From NCBI RefSeq assembly GCF_006715565.1, contig NZ_VFNL01000001.1, positions 3,224,001 through 3,288,000 of the forward strand: a stretch of 64,000 bases of DNA. Reading direction: 5' to 3'. The translations under genes were made by a program, and so were the position numbers. Origin of the DNA: Microbacterium sp. SLBN-154. Lineage in GTDB: Bacteria > Actinomycetota > Actinomycetes > Actinomycetales > Microbacteriaceae. This document shows positions 17,324-25,893 of the stretch, piece by piece; position 1 is the stretch's first letter; the number at the start of each line of letters is the position of its first letter. The notes beneath the pieces were generated by a model. That model ran no database searches. It was not told where the DNA came from and saw only the letters and a list, made by a program, of their open reading frames with translations.

Positions 17324-17609
17324 TCTCATTTCCTTCCATCTGTCGTGTGCGACTTCCGCCGCACGTGGGGTGATCCGGAGAACCCCTTCGATCGGATGGC
17401 GTGGTGACCCGCCAGCACCACCCGCCGACACGACAGACGCCCGTAATTCCGCGGCGACGTCGGCATCCTGGGAGTTCGCTGAACGCCGCGGATGCTGCGG
17501 CGGAACGGGCCTTGGTAGGCTCATCGTGCTCTGTGCATCACCTCGCGCTTCGCGCAAAGGCGGCACGAAACGCCGCCGAACGATCCGGGCGGCCGACCGA
17601 ATCGACCTG

Positions 17610-18848
17610 ATGCGTATGACTCCTTCTGCTGCGCCCCGCCCGACCTCCCTGATCCGTGCCGCGGGTCTGTCGTACTTCCCCGTCGCGCTCGTCGCGCGTC
17701 TGCCGTTCGCCATGGTGGTCGTCGGGCTCCTGACCCTCGTGGTCTCGGCCCGCGACTCGCTGGCTCTCGGCGGGGTGACCGCCGCGGTGACCGGCCTCGG
17801 CACCGCGATGTTCGGCCCCCTGCTGGGGGCGGCCGCCGACCGGTTCGGTCAACGACGGGTCCTGCTGTGCGCCGGACTCGTCAACAGCCTGCTGCTCGTC
17901 GCGATCGCGTGGCTGGCATTCGCGCCGGTGCCCGATGCGGCTGTACTGGCCGCTGGGTTCCTCATCGGCGCGTCCACGCCCCAGGTCGCCCCTTTCTCGC
18001 GGAGCCGCCTCGTGGGGATCATCGCCCGCGCGATCGATCCCGCCCGCCGGGACGCCGTCGTCAGCGGCACCATGGCCTACGAGTCGGCCGCCGACGAGAT
18101 CGTCTTCGTCTTCGGGCCCGTGTTGGTCGGCGTCCTCGCCGCCACGCTCGATCCCGTCGCGCCCGTCCTCGGCGCGGCCGCCCTCGCGGTGATCTTCGTG
18201 TCGGCCTTCGCGCTGCATCCGTCCGCTCGCGTCGAGACCGGACACCGTGATGGCGCCCCTGCACCGGCCCCGGTGCGCGAGCTCACCCGTGTCGCCGCAC
18301 CCGTGGTGGGCGCTCTGGGAATGGGCCTCTTCTTCGGCACGATGCTCACCTCGCTGACCTCGTTCATGGCCGACCGCGGCATCGCCGAGCAGGCGGGCGT
18401 CGTCTACGGCGCGATGGGACTCGGCTCGGCGGCGCTGGCGCTGGGCGTCGCGGCGTTCCCCGCCCGGTTCACGCTCGGCGCACGCTGGATCGTCTTCGCC
18501 GCCGTTCTCGTCACCGGCACCCTCGCGCTCCCGTTCGTGACGAGCGTGGTGGCCATGACCCTCACTCTTCTCCTCATCGGTGTGGGGATCGGCCCGACCC
18601 TCGTCACCCAGTACAGCCTCGCCGCCCACCGAAGCCCTCTCGGGCGCTCGTCGACGGTGATGACGATGCTCGGCTCGGGCATCGTGGTCGGCCAGTCGGC
18701 CTCGACCGCGGTCGCCGGCATCGTCGCGGAGTACCTGGGAACGGATGCCGCGCTGACGCTGCCGTTCCTCGCCGCGACGATCGTGCTGCTGGCGGGCGTC
18801 GTGGACGCGGCGTGGGCGCCTCGCCGTCGGGTGCGCTTCGGCGGCTGA
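17610..18848 (+). CDS. MFS transporter
   Basis: A 412-residue inner-membrane carrier with about 12 hydrophobic segments. The loop between helices 2 and 3 reads LLGAAADRFGQRRVLLCAGL, the major-facilitator signature (G-x-x-x-D-R-x-G-x-R/K). A long loop in the middle is followed by the second bundle (VVGALGMGLFFGTMLTSLTS). The substrate is unknown; an efflux role is plausible. The start ATG at 17610 has no good ribosome binding site, and a second ATG two codons later is possible. The 286-bp region before it, divergent from the SGND protein, holds no gene I can recognise. Confidence 0.88.
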   Translation: MRMTPSAAPRPTSLIRAAGLSYFPVALVARLPFAMVVVGLLTLVVSARDSLALGGVTAAVTGLGTAMFGPLLGAAADRFGQRRVLLCAGLVNSLLLVAIAWLAFAPVPDAAVLAAGFLIGASTPQVAPFSRSRLVGIIARAIDPARRDAVVSGTMAYESAADEIVFVFGPVLVGVLAATLDPVAPVLGAAALAVIFVSAFALHPSARVETGHRDGAPAPAPVRELTRVAAPVVGALGMGLFFGTMLTSLTSFMADRGIAEQAGVVYGAMGLGSAALALGVAAFPARFTLGARWIVFAAVLVTGTLALPFVTSVVAMTLTLLLIGVGIGPTLVTQYSLAAHRSPLGRSSTVMTMLGSGIVVGQSASTAVAGIVAEYLGTDAALTLPFLAATIVLLAGVVDAAWAPRRRVRFGG

Positions 18849-18897
18849 ACGCGGCGTCCGGCCCGCTCCGCATCTCGGGCGCGTACCGTGGACGAGC

Positions 18898-19449
18898 ATG
18901 GAGGACCCAAGGCTCCGCGCCGCGCGCTACCGTGTCGAGCGGCTGCAGAAGGAGGAGACCCCGGACGCGACGGGTGAGAACGTCGAAGAGGCGCCGACAA
19001 CAACTCCGGCAGCCCGCGCCGCCTACGTCGAGGTCGCCATCCAGCAGGCGATCCGACGAGGGGATTTCGACGACCTTCCCGGCGCCGGCAAGCCTCTCCC
19101 CGATCTCGGGCGCGCCCATGACCCGGACTGGTGGATCCGTCGCAAGATCGAGCGCGAGCAGCTGACGGGGCTCGGCCCCCCGGCGCTGACCCTGCGAGTC
19201 GAGGACGCCGAACTGTCGGAGAGGCTGGACGCCCTCTCGCGGGAAGAGGACGTGCGCGAGGCCCTGGAGGACTTCAACCAACGGGTCAAGCTCGCACGGA
19301 TGCAGCTGCTCGGCGGCCCGCCCGTGGTCACCGCACTACGCGACGTCGACGTCGAAGTCGCGGAGTGGGCGGCACGCCGTCTCGCGCGGATGCCCGATCC
19401 CGACGAGGCCCCACCCGCACGACCGTGGTGGCGCAGATCGAAGCGGTGA
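18898..19449 (+). CDS. DUF1992 (DnaJ-homologue C28-like) domain protein
   Basis: A 183-residue protein. The DUF1992 domain runs from about residue 40 to 115: YVEVAIQQAIRRGDFDDLPG, then AGKPLPDL, WWIRRKIEREQ and LTLRVEDAELSERLDAL. The domain also occurs in eukaryotic DNAJC28, but its function is not known. The ATG is 8 nt after TACCGT with no ribosome binding site, so a leaderless transcript is likely. It lies downstream of the MFS gene. Confidence 0.88.
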   Translation: MEDPRLRAARYRVERLQKEETPDATGENVEEAPTTTPAARAAYVEVAIQQAIRRGDFDDLPGAGKPLPDLGRAHDPDWWIRRKIEREQLTGLGPPALTLRVEDAELSERLDALSREEDVREALEDFNQRVKLARMQLLGGPPVVTALRDVDVEVAEWAARRLARMPDPDEAPPARPWWRRSKR

Positions 19450-19534
19450 CCGCCCTGTCAACCGGGTGCGCATCGCGACCGGTTGGCCCTACGGTCGAGA
19501 CATCCGGAACGAGATCGCCCGGATGGAGGCCGAG

Positions 19535-20101
19535 ATGTCACGCAACACACGAGAGATGACGTGTGCGCCCGAGAGCGTCTTCGAGGTGCTGGCCGAGGGA
19601 TGGCTCTTCCCGACGTGGGTGGTCGGTGCGTCCCGCATGCGGGATGTCGACGCCGATTGGCCCGCGGCGGGTTCGCGTCTCCACCACTCCTTCGGCGCCT
19701 GGCCCGTCCTGCTCAACGACGAGACGATGTCGACCGAATGGAGCCCGCCTCGGCGCGCGGTGATGGTCGCCACCGGTTGGCCGATCGGCGAGGCCCGGAT
19801 CTCCATCGACGTGAAGCCGCGCGGCGAGGGCTGCGTCGTGCGACTGCAGGAGGAGGCCATCGCAGGGCTGCCCCGCTACCTCCCCGATCTGCTCTTCGAT
19901 CTGCTGCTGCATCGGCGCAATGCCGAGACGCTTCACCGCCTGGCGTATCTGGCCGAGGGCCGCCATGCCCGCACGCGCGAGACCACCGCCGAGGAGGAGA
20001 ACGAAGAGGCGGGACGACCCTCCTCCCCCGATGTGGCGGATGATCACGAAGCCGAGGAGGCCGCCCAGGCGGCCGAAGCGGCCGAAGCGGCGCGCGAATG
20101 A
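19535..20101 (+). CDS. SRPBCC family protein
   Basis: A 188-residue protein with a START/Bet v1-like fold, a hydrophobic ligand-binding cavity in this superfamily. Conserved parts include FEVLAEGWLFPTWVVGASRM near the N-terminus and RLQEEAIAGLPRYLPDLLFD near the C-terminal helix. The last 40 residues are a charged, Ala/Glu-rich tail (ADDHEAEEAAQAAEAAEAAR) that is probably helical and unstructured in isolation. The ATG at 19535 has GGAGG upstream. Its stop overlaps the next gene by 4 bp, so it probably works with the FAD-dependent oxidoreductase, for instance in handling a lipid or isoprenoid; that link is inferred. Confidence 0.82.
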   Translation: MSRNTREMTCAPESVFEVLAEGWLFPTWVVGASRMRDVDADWPAAGSRLHHSFGAWPVLLNDETMSTEWSPPRRAVMVATGWPIGEARISIDVKPRGEGCVVRLQEEAIAGLPRYLPDLLFDLLLHRRNAETLHRLAYLAEGRHARTRETTAEEENEEAGRPSSPDVADDHEAEEAAQAAEAAEAARE

Positions 20102-21555
20102 GGCGGGCGGACGAACTCGACGCCGTCGTCGTCGGCGCGGGGCCGAACGGCCTGGCCGCTGCCGTCACGCTCGCCCGGGCAGGGCTCGGCGTCCGGATCT
20201 ACGAGCGACTGGGTGCCGTCGGCGGCGGCACCCAGACATCCGAGCTCACGCTCCCGGGCTTCCGCCACGACGTCTGCTCGGCGGTGCATCCGCTCGCTCT
20301 GGCGTCGCCGTTCTTCCGCGAGTTCGGGCTCGGTGACCGCATCCGGTTCGAGGTGCCGGAGATCTCCTTCGCCCATCCCCTGGACGGGGGCCGCGCGGGG
20401 GTCGCGTACCGCGACCTGGATCGCACCGTCGACGACCTCGGCCGCGACGGCGCGGCTTATCGCGCTCTGCTCGGACCCCTCGTCGCGGCGTCCGATCAGA
20501 TCGCCGATTTCACCACCCACCCGCTCGTGCGCGTCCCCCCGCATCTGATCGCACCTGTGGAGTTCGGTCTCGCTGCGCTGTCGCAAGCCGGTCGCTGGTG
20601 GAACACCCCGTTCGCCGAGGACGTCGCCCCGTCGATGATCACCGGCGTCTCGGCCCACACCATCCTTCCTCTGCCGAGCCTGGCGTCGGCGGCGGCGGGA
20701 CTGGCCCTCACGACCTACGCTCACGCTCGCGGCTGGCCGATCCCGATCGGCGGCAGCCAGGCGATCGCCGACGCCCTCGCCGACGATCTCGTCGCCCACG
20801 GCGGCGAGATCGTCACCGACACCGAGGTCACGAGCCTGGACGAGCTCCCCCCGGCCCGCACCGTGCTGCTCGACGTCACTCCGGCCGCGCTCATCCGGCT
20901 CGCCGGCAGGCGGATGCCGGCGGCGTACCGCCGCACGCTGGAGCGGTTCCGGTACGGCAACGGCGTCCTCAAGGTGGACTTCGCCCTCTCCGGCCCGGTG
21001 CCATGGGCGAATGAGGCCGTCCGCGGCGCAGGGACGGTCCACGTCGGCGGCACCCGGGCGGAGGTGGCGGCCGCCGAGAACACCGTCGCGCGCGGCGGGG
21101 TGCCCGAGCGTCCCTACGTGCTGGTGGCCCAGCCCAGCACTTTCGACGACAGCCGGGCGCCGGCGGGTATGCACACGCTCTGGACCTACACGCACGTGCC
21201 GGCCGGATCGACCGTCGACGCCACCGAGGCCGTCATCGCACAGATCGAGCGATTCGCCCCCGGCTTCCGCGACGTGATCGTCGCCACCTCCACGCTCACG
21301 GCCGTCGACATGGAGCGGCACAACCCGAACTACCCCGGCGGAGACATCGCGGCGGGTCTCCCGGATGTGCGCCAGCTCCTGGGCCGCCCGACGGTGTCCC
21401 CGGAGCCCTGGCGCACCGCGATGCCGGGGGTGTACCTCTGCGGCGCGTCGACGAGTCCGGGGCCGGGGGTGCACGGGATGGCCGGATGGCTGGCGGCGCG
21501 CAGCGCCCTGCGACACGAGTTCGGCACGCGCATCCTGCCCAATCTCGCCCCCTGA
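20098..21555 (+). CDS. NAD(P)/FAD-dependent oxidoreductase (phytoene desaturase-like)
   Basis: A 485-residue flavoprotein. The dinucleotide-binding motif AVVVGAGPNGLAAAVTLARA (GxGxxG) is at the N-terminus, followed by YERLGAVGGGTQTSELTLPG. The C-terminal FAD motif is AMPGVYLCGASTSPGPGVHG followed by MAGWLAARSAL. This is the pattern of amine-oxidase/phytoene-desaturase-type proteins such as human PYROXD2. No other carotenoid genes are adjacent, so a carotenoid role is not supported. It is translationally coupled to the SRPBCC gene. Confidence 0.87.
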   Translation: MRRADELDAVVVGAGPNGLAAAVTLARAGLGVRIYERLGAVGGGTQTSELTLPGFRHDVCSAVHPLALASPFFREFGLGDRIRFEVPEISFAHPLDGGRAGVAYRDLDRTVDDLGRDGAAYRALLGPLVAASDQIADFTTHPLVRVPPHLIAPVEFGLAALSQAGRWWNTPFAEDVAPSMITGVSAHTILPLPSLASAAAGLALTTYAHARGWPIPIGGSQAIADALADDLVAHGGEIVTDTEVTSLDELPPARTVLLDVTPAALIRLAGRRMPAAYRRTLERFRYGNGVLKVDFALSGPVPWANEAVRGAGTVHVGGTRAEVAAAENTVARGGVPERPYVLVAQPSTFDDSRAPAGMHTLWTYTHVPAGSTVDATEAVIAQIERFAPGFRDVIVATSTLTAVDMERHNPNYPGGDIAAGLPDVRQLLGRPTVSPEPWRTAMPGVYLCGASTSPGPGVHGMAGWLAARSALRHEFGTRILPNLAP

Positions 21556-21571
21556 GACGGGTGCGCGCGCG

Positions 21572-22078
21572 TCAGCCCTGGAAGTCCTCCGGATCGACCT
21601 CGTCGAGGAAGCGCTTGAACTCCTCGAGCTTCTCCTCCTCGAGCCTGTCGTCGTCTTCGAACTCCATCGCCGACACCGGGATGCCGGCGTCGGCGAGCAC
21701 CTCGTCGGCCACCCAGATCGGAGCGCCGACGCGGGAGGCGAGGGCGATGGCGTCCGAGGGCCGGGCGTCGAGCACGCGCCTGCCATCGGGAAGCTGGAGG
21801 GTGATCTCGGCGTAGAAGGTCCCGTCGTCGATGCGGGTGATCTCGACCCGTTCGACCTGCGCCGACACCGTCTCGAGCAGGGTCTTCATCAGATCGTGGG
21901 CGAGCGGTCGCGGCGGCTCTGCCCCCTCGACGGCGATGGCGATCGACGTCGCCTCCTGTGCCCCGATCCAGATGGGGAGCATCCGCGGACCGTCCACCTC
22001 TTCGGTGATCGGCCGCAGCAGGATCACGTACTGGCGCGCGGCGTCGAGCGCGACGCCGATCACACGAACCTGGACCAT
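21572..22078 (-). CDS. Bifunctional nuclease family protein (DUF151)
   Basis: A 168-residue protein of the DUF151 family. It starts VQVRVIGVALDAARQYVILL and carries the characteristic LPIWIGAQEATSIAIAVEG, RPLAHDLMKTLLE and DARPSDAIALASRVGAPIWV motifs. In other organisms the family has RNase/DNase activity; in actinobacteria a role is not well defined. A strong GAGGAGG precedes the ATG. An acidic C-terminal tail (DRLEEEKLEEFKRFLDEVDP) follows. It is convergent with the FAD oxidoreductase gene. Confidence 0.93.
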   Translation of the reverse strand: MVQVRVIGVALDAARQYVILLRPITEEVDGPRMLPIWIGAQEATSIAIAVEGAEPPRPLAHDLMKTLLETVSAQVERVEITRIDDGTFYAEITLQLPDGRRVLDARPSDAIALASRVGAPIWVADEVLADAGIPVSAMEFEDDDRLEEEKLEEFKRFLDEVDPEDFQG

Positions 22079-22164
22079 GCCGACCTCCTCGATGTCGACG
22101 GCGAGGATGTGCCCATCGTAGGCTCGGCGGCCGCCGGGCGGCGACGGTCGGTCAGAATCGACGC

Positions 22165-22659
22165 ATGCCGACGCGCCTGCTTCTGATCTCCGACACCCAC
22201 ATCCCGGGGCGGGCGCGCAGCCTGCCTGACGCCGTGCGTCGTGAAGCCGACGCCGCCGATCTCATCATCCATGCCGGCGACTGGGTGTCTGTCGGCGTGC
22301 TCGATGACCTCCGGGGGCACGGGGAGGTGCTGGGCGTGTACGGCAACAACGACGGCGACGACCTGCGGGCCGTTCTCCCCGAGTTCGCCGAGCGGACGAT
22401 CGAGGGGGTGCGATTCGGCGTCGTGCACGAGACCGGCGATGCGAAGGGCCGGGAGAAACGGATGACGCTGCGCTACCCGGACCTCGATGTGCTCGTCTTC
22501 GGGCACAGCCACATCCCGTGGGACACGACCACCACGTCCGGTTTGCGCCTTCTCAACCCCGGCTCGCCCACCGATCGGCGGCGTCAGCCGCATCACACGC
22601 TCATGACAGCGGTCGTCGCCGATCGGGCTCTGCGCGAGGTGACGCGCGTCGAGCTCTGA
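22165..22659 (+). CDS. Metallophosphoesterase, YfcE/MJ0936 family
   Basis: A 164-residue calcineurin-like phosphoesterase. All metal motifs are visible: LLISDTHIPG (D-x-H), IIHAGDWV (G-D), YGNNDGDDL (GNxD, with Asn-Asp spacing), GVVHETGDA and VFGHSHIPWD (GHSH). It would hydrolyse a phosphodiester or phosphomonoester using two metal ions. The ATG is 6 nt after CAGAAT with no ribosome binding site, consistent with a leaderless message. It is divergent from the DUF151 gene. Confidence 0.92.
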   Translation: MPTRLLLISDTHIPGRARSLPDAVRREADAADLIIHAGDWVSVGVLDDLRGHGEVLGVYGNNDGDDLRAVLPEFAERTIEGVRFGVVHETGDAKGREKRMTLRYPDLDVLVFGHSHIPWDTTTTSGLRLLNPGSPTDRRRQPHHTLMTAVVADRALREVTRVEL

Positions 22660-22684
22660 CTCGGCGCGCGGGTAGCGTTGACGG

Positions 22685-23662
22685 GTGAAGATCACCGTCA
22701 TCGCAGGGGGCGTCGGCGGCGCACGGTTCGTGCGCGGCGTCCGGGAGCACGTTCGCCGCAGCGGCGAGGACCACACGATCGACGTGGTCGTCAACACCGG
22801 GGATGACTGGTGGCTGGCGGGTCTTCGCATCTGGCCCGACCACGACAGCATCCTCTACACCCTCGCCGGGCAGAACGACGAGGAGCGCGGGTGGGGCCGG
22901 CGCGGCGAGAGCGAGCGGGTGTCGGGGGAGCTTCGCACCTGGGGCGTCACTCCTGAGTGGTTCACCCTCGGCGACCTCGATCTCGGCACTCACATCGCCC
23001 GGACGGCGTGGCTCCGTGCCGGCGAGACCCCCACGGAGGTCGCGCGGCGTCTCGGCGCCCGGTGGGACCTCGGCGTGACCCTGCACCCTGCCACCGACGA
23101 CGAGATCGACACGCACATCGTCACGCCGGACGGCGAGCGGCTGCACTTCCAGGAGTGGTGGACCCGGCACCGCGCACGCCTCCCGGTCGCGCGGTTCGAG
23201 CAGAACGGCATCGACGCGGCGCGCCCCGCACCGGCCGCGCTGGCCGCGATCGCCGCCGCAGATGTCGTCCTCGTCGCCCCGTCGAACCCCGTGGTCTCGA
23301 TCGGCCCCGTGCTGGAGATCCCGGGGGTCCGTGCCGCGCTCGCCGCCGCATCCGCACCGATCGTCGGCGTCTCGCCGATCATCGGCGGGGCCGCGGTGAG
23401 GGGCATGGCCGAGACGTGCCTGGCGGTCATCGGCGTCGACGCCGACGCGGGTGCCGTCGCCCGGCACTACGGCGCGCGCGCCGCCGGCGGCGTGCTGGAC
23501 GGCTGGCTCGTCGGTGAGGAGGACTCACGGGCGGTGCCGGACGTCGACGCGGCGGGGATCGTCGCCCGAGCCGTTCCGCTGTGGATGAAGGATGCCGACA
23601 CCTCGGCCGCCCTCGCCGCCGATGCGGTGGCGCTGGCCCGGACGGTCGCCGATCTCGGGTAG
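22685..23662 (+). CDS. cofD: 2-phospho-L-lactate transferase (coenzyme F420 biosynthesis)
   Basis: A 325-residue CofD/FbiA enzyme, which joins a lactyl or enolpyruvyl phosphate unit to 7,8-didemethyl-8-hydroxy-5-deazariboflavin. The N-terminus KITVIAGGVGGARFVRGVRE, VVNTGDDWWLAGLRIWPDHD and DVVLVAPSNPVVSIGPVLEI are characteristic. The start is a GTG, 6 nt after TAGCGT. CofE/FbiB and CofC are not next to it, so the rest of the pathway must lie elsewhere. Its presence implies the cell makes F420, as many actinobacteria do. Confidence 0.95.
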   Translation: MKITVIAGGVGGARFVRGVREHVRRSGEDHTIDVVVNTGDDWWLAGLRIWPDHDSILYTLAGQNDEERGWGRRGESERVSGELRTWGVTPEWFTLGDLDLGTHIARTAWLRAGETPTEVARRLGARWDLGVTLHPATDDEIDTHIVTPDGERLHFQEWWTRHRARLPVARFEQNGIDAARPAPAALAAIAAADVVLVAPSNPVVSIGPVLEIPGVRAALAAASAPIVGVSPIIGGAAVRGMAETCLAVIGVDADAGAVARHYGARAAGGVLDGWLVGEEDSRAVPDVDAAGIVARAVPLWMKDADTSAALAADAVALARTVADLG

Positions 23663-23671
23663 ACCTGTGGG

Positions 23672-24928
23672 GTGACCACCAACTGGGCAGGAAATCTCAC
23701 GTACCGCGCCGCGCGCATCGTCGAACCCACCGATGAGGCCGAACTGCGCGCCATCCTCGATCGGGCACGTGGCGATGGCACCACCGTCCGCGTACTGGGG
23801 AGCCGGCACTCCTTCAACGACGTCGCCGACACCGACGGGGTGATCGTCTCCCTCGCCGGGCTCGCCACCGCCGACCAGGTGAGCGTGGCGCCCGACCGCC
23901 AGACCGTGCGAATCCCCGCCGGCATCCGCTATGGAGACCTGGTGCCTGTGCTCGAACGCGAGGGACTCGCGCTGGCGAACCTCGCCTCCCTCCCTCACAT
24001 CTCCGTCGCCGGCGCCGTGCAGACCGGCACCCACGGGTCGGGTGATCGCGTCGGAGCTCTCGGCACCCAGGTCGCCGCGGTCGAACTCCTCACCGCCGCC
24101 GGAGAGCGGATCACGCTCACGCGGGGCGAGGACGGCTTCGACGGCGCCGTCGTCGGGCTCGGCGCGCTCGGCATCGTCACGCACCTGACCCTCGACGCCC
24201 TGCCGCACTTCACCGTCGCTCAGACCGTCTACGAGGGCGTGCGATGGGATGACGCCCTGAGCCGCTTCGACGAGCTCACCGGCGCGGGCGACAGCGTCAG
24301 CCTGTTCACACGGTGGACGAACACCGACGTCATCGACCAGGTGTGGGTGAAGGCGCGGACCACGTCGAGCCCTGACGACCTGTCGGGGTTCGGCGCCCGG
24401 GCCGCCGACGGTCCCCGCCATCCGATCCCCGGCATCGACCCGACCCCGTGCACGACGCAGGGGGGCGTCGCCGGGCCCTGGTACGACCGGCTTCCGCACT
24501 TCCGGCTCGCATTCACCCCCTCGGCGGGTGAGGAGCTGCAGTCGGAGTACCTCGTCGCCCGCGCCGACGCCGTGGCGGCGATCCAGGCCGTGCGGGGGCT
24601 CGCCGACCGGATCTCGCCGCTGCTGCTCACGTGCGAGGTGCGCACGATGGCCGCCGACGATCTCTGGCTCTCCCCCGCGTACGGGCGCCCGACCGTCGGC
24701 ATCCACTTCACCTGGCAACGCGACGAAGAAGCCGTGCGCGCCCTCCTCCCCGCGCTCGAAGCGGCTCTCCCCGCCTCCGCCCGTCCGCACTGGGGGAAGG
24801 TCTTCACCATGCCCGGCGACGAGGTCCGTCGCCGCTACCCACGGTTCGACGACTTCGCGGCGCTCCGGGCGCGTCTGGACCCCGACCGCCGGTTCGTCGG
24901 CGACTACCTCGCGCGACTGGGTCTCTAG
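23672..24928 (+). CDS. FAD-binding alditol oxidase
   Basis: A 418-residue flavoprotein of the VAO type, the same length as Streptomyces AldO/XyoA, which oxidises alditols such as xylitol and sorbitol at C1 with O2 to give the aldose and H2O2. RVLGSRHSFNDVADTDGVIV carries the His expected to bind FAD covalently; LPHISVAGAVQTGTHGSGDR is the second FAD-binding segment. The C-terminus HWGKVFTMPGDEVRRRYPRF matches the family. A GTG start follows cofD by 9 bp. The natural substrate here is not certain. Confidence 0.9.
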   Translation: MTTNWAGNLTYRAARIVEPTDEAELRAILDRARGDGTTVRVLGSRHSFNDVADTDGVIVSLAGLATADQVSVAPDRQTVRIPAGIRYGDLVPVLEREGLALANLASLPHISVAGAVQTGTHGSGDRVGALGTQVAAVELLTAAGERITLTRGEDGFDGAVVGLGALGIVTHLTLDALPHFTVAQTVYEGVRWDDALSRFDELTGAGDSVSLFTRWTNTDVIDQVWVKARTTSSPDDLSGFGARAADGPRHPIPGIDPTPCTTQGGVAGPWYDRLPHFRLAFTPSAGEELQSEYLVARADAVAAIQAVRGLADRISPLLLTCEVRTMAADDLWLSPAYGRPTVGIHFTWQRDEEAVRALLPALEAALPASARPHWGKVFTMPGDEVRRRYPRFDDFAALRARLDPDRRFVGDYLARLGL

Positions 24929-24955
24929 CCTCCGGAGGCGTGGCACGCTGGAAGC

Positions 24956-25876
24956 ATGGGCACCGGATCGCTCGCTCCCCCGCGTTCGTCGACGCTGCGC
25001 TCTCGCCTGCTCACCGCGCTCTCTGGCGACCCCAACGGCACCCCGCCGTGGGTGCGCGCCCTCGCCGATGGCGACGACGCCGGCTACTTCGCCGACGGTG
25101 GAGCCGTATGGACGGTGCACGCCGGCACGAGCACGCTGATCGCGGGGATCCGGGCGCTGCTCATCCAGGCGCTCCACCCGGGCGCGCTGGCGGGCGTACA
25201 CGACCACTCGCGGTACCGCGACGATCCCATGGGGCGCCTGTCGGGCACCGTCCGGTGGATCCTCTGCGTCACCTACGGCTCGACCGAGCAGGCCAGGCGC
25301 GAGACCGCGCGCGTCGGGCGTCTGCATCAGCGAGTGCGGGGAACGTACGACGCCGCCGACGGCGAGCGCGCGTACACCGCCGACGACGCCGACCTCGTCG
25401 AGTGGGTGCATCTGGCGTTCACCGAGGCCTTCCTCGGCGCGCACAAGATCTGGGGTGGGCCCATACCCGGCGGAAGCGACGCCTACGTCCGGGAGTGGGC
25501 GCAGGCGGGCCGGCTGATGCGGGTCGCTCATCCCCCCGAGACCGAGGCCGCACTGCGGGAACGCCTCGCCGCGTTCACCGGCGAGCTGCGCCGCGACGAG
25601 CGCGTGGACGACGTCGTGCGATTCCTCCGCCGCGTGCCGCTTCCCGGCTCCATGGGCGTGAGCTACCGCCTGCTGTTCGCCGCGGCCGTGGCGAGCCTGC
25701 CCCGCGAGTACCGGAAGCTGCTCGGGCTGCGCAGGCTGCCGCTGCCGGTGATCACACTCGCGCGGGTCGCGCTCGCGGCATCCACCCGCGCCCTCGGCGC
25801 CGGGCCCCGGGCGCAGGACTTCGCCCGCGAACGCCACGCACGGCTCGGATTCCCGCCGCCCGTGGGCCAGGACTGA
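24956..25876 (+). CDS. Oxygenase MpaB family protein (DUF2236)
   Basis: A 306-residue protein of the MpaB/latex-clearing-protein-like superfamily, often heme-binding. Conserved parts are LLIQALHPGALAGVHDHSRY, RTVRWILCVTYGS-like region, and LVEWVHLAFTEAFLGAHKIW; the histidines in these are possible heme ligands. In fungi MpaB cleaves a farnesyl chain; the bacterial substrate is unknown. It sits 27 bp after the alditol oxidase gene in a + strand run. Confidence 0.88.
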   Translation: MGTGSLAPPRSSTLRSRLLTALSGDPNGTPPWVRALADGDDAGYFADGGAVWTVHAGTSTLIAGIRALLIQALHPGALAGVHDHSRYRDDPMGRLSGTVRWILCVTYGSTEQARRETARVGRLHQRVRGTYDAADGERAYTADDADLVEWVHLAFTEAFLGAHKIWGGPIPGGSDAYVREWAQAGRLMRVAHPPETEAALRERLAAFTGELRRDERVDDVVRFLRRVPLPGSMGVSYRLLFAAAVASLPREYRKLLGLRRLPLPVITLARVALAASTRALGAGPRAQDFARERHARLGFPPPVGQD

Positions 25877-25893
25877 TCGGTCGGATCACACCG

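Noticed and set aside
20098..21555. Carotenoid biosynthesis gene (crtI)
   Set aside because: FAD motifs fit the wider superfamily, but no crtB, crtE or related genes are next to it and the partner is an SRPBCC protein.
20044..21786. A long reading frame on the minus strand across the FAD oxidoreductase gene
   Set aside because: It overlaps a gene with clear FAD motifs and a DUF151 gene; the translated sequence is compositionally biased and lacks any recognisable domain.
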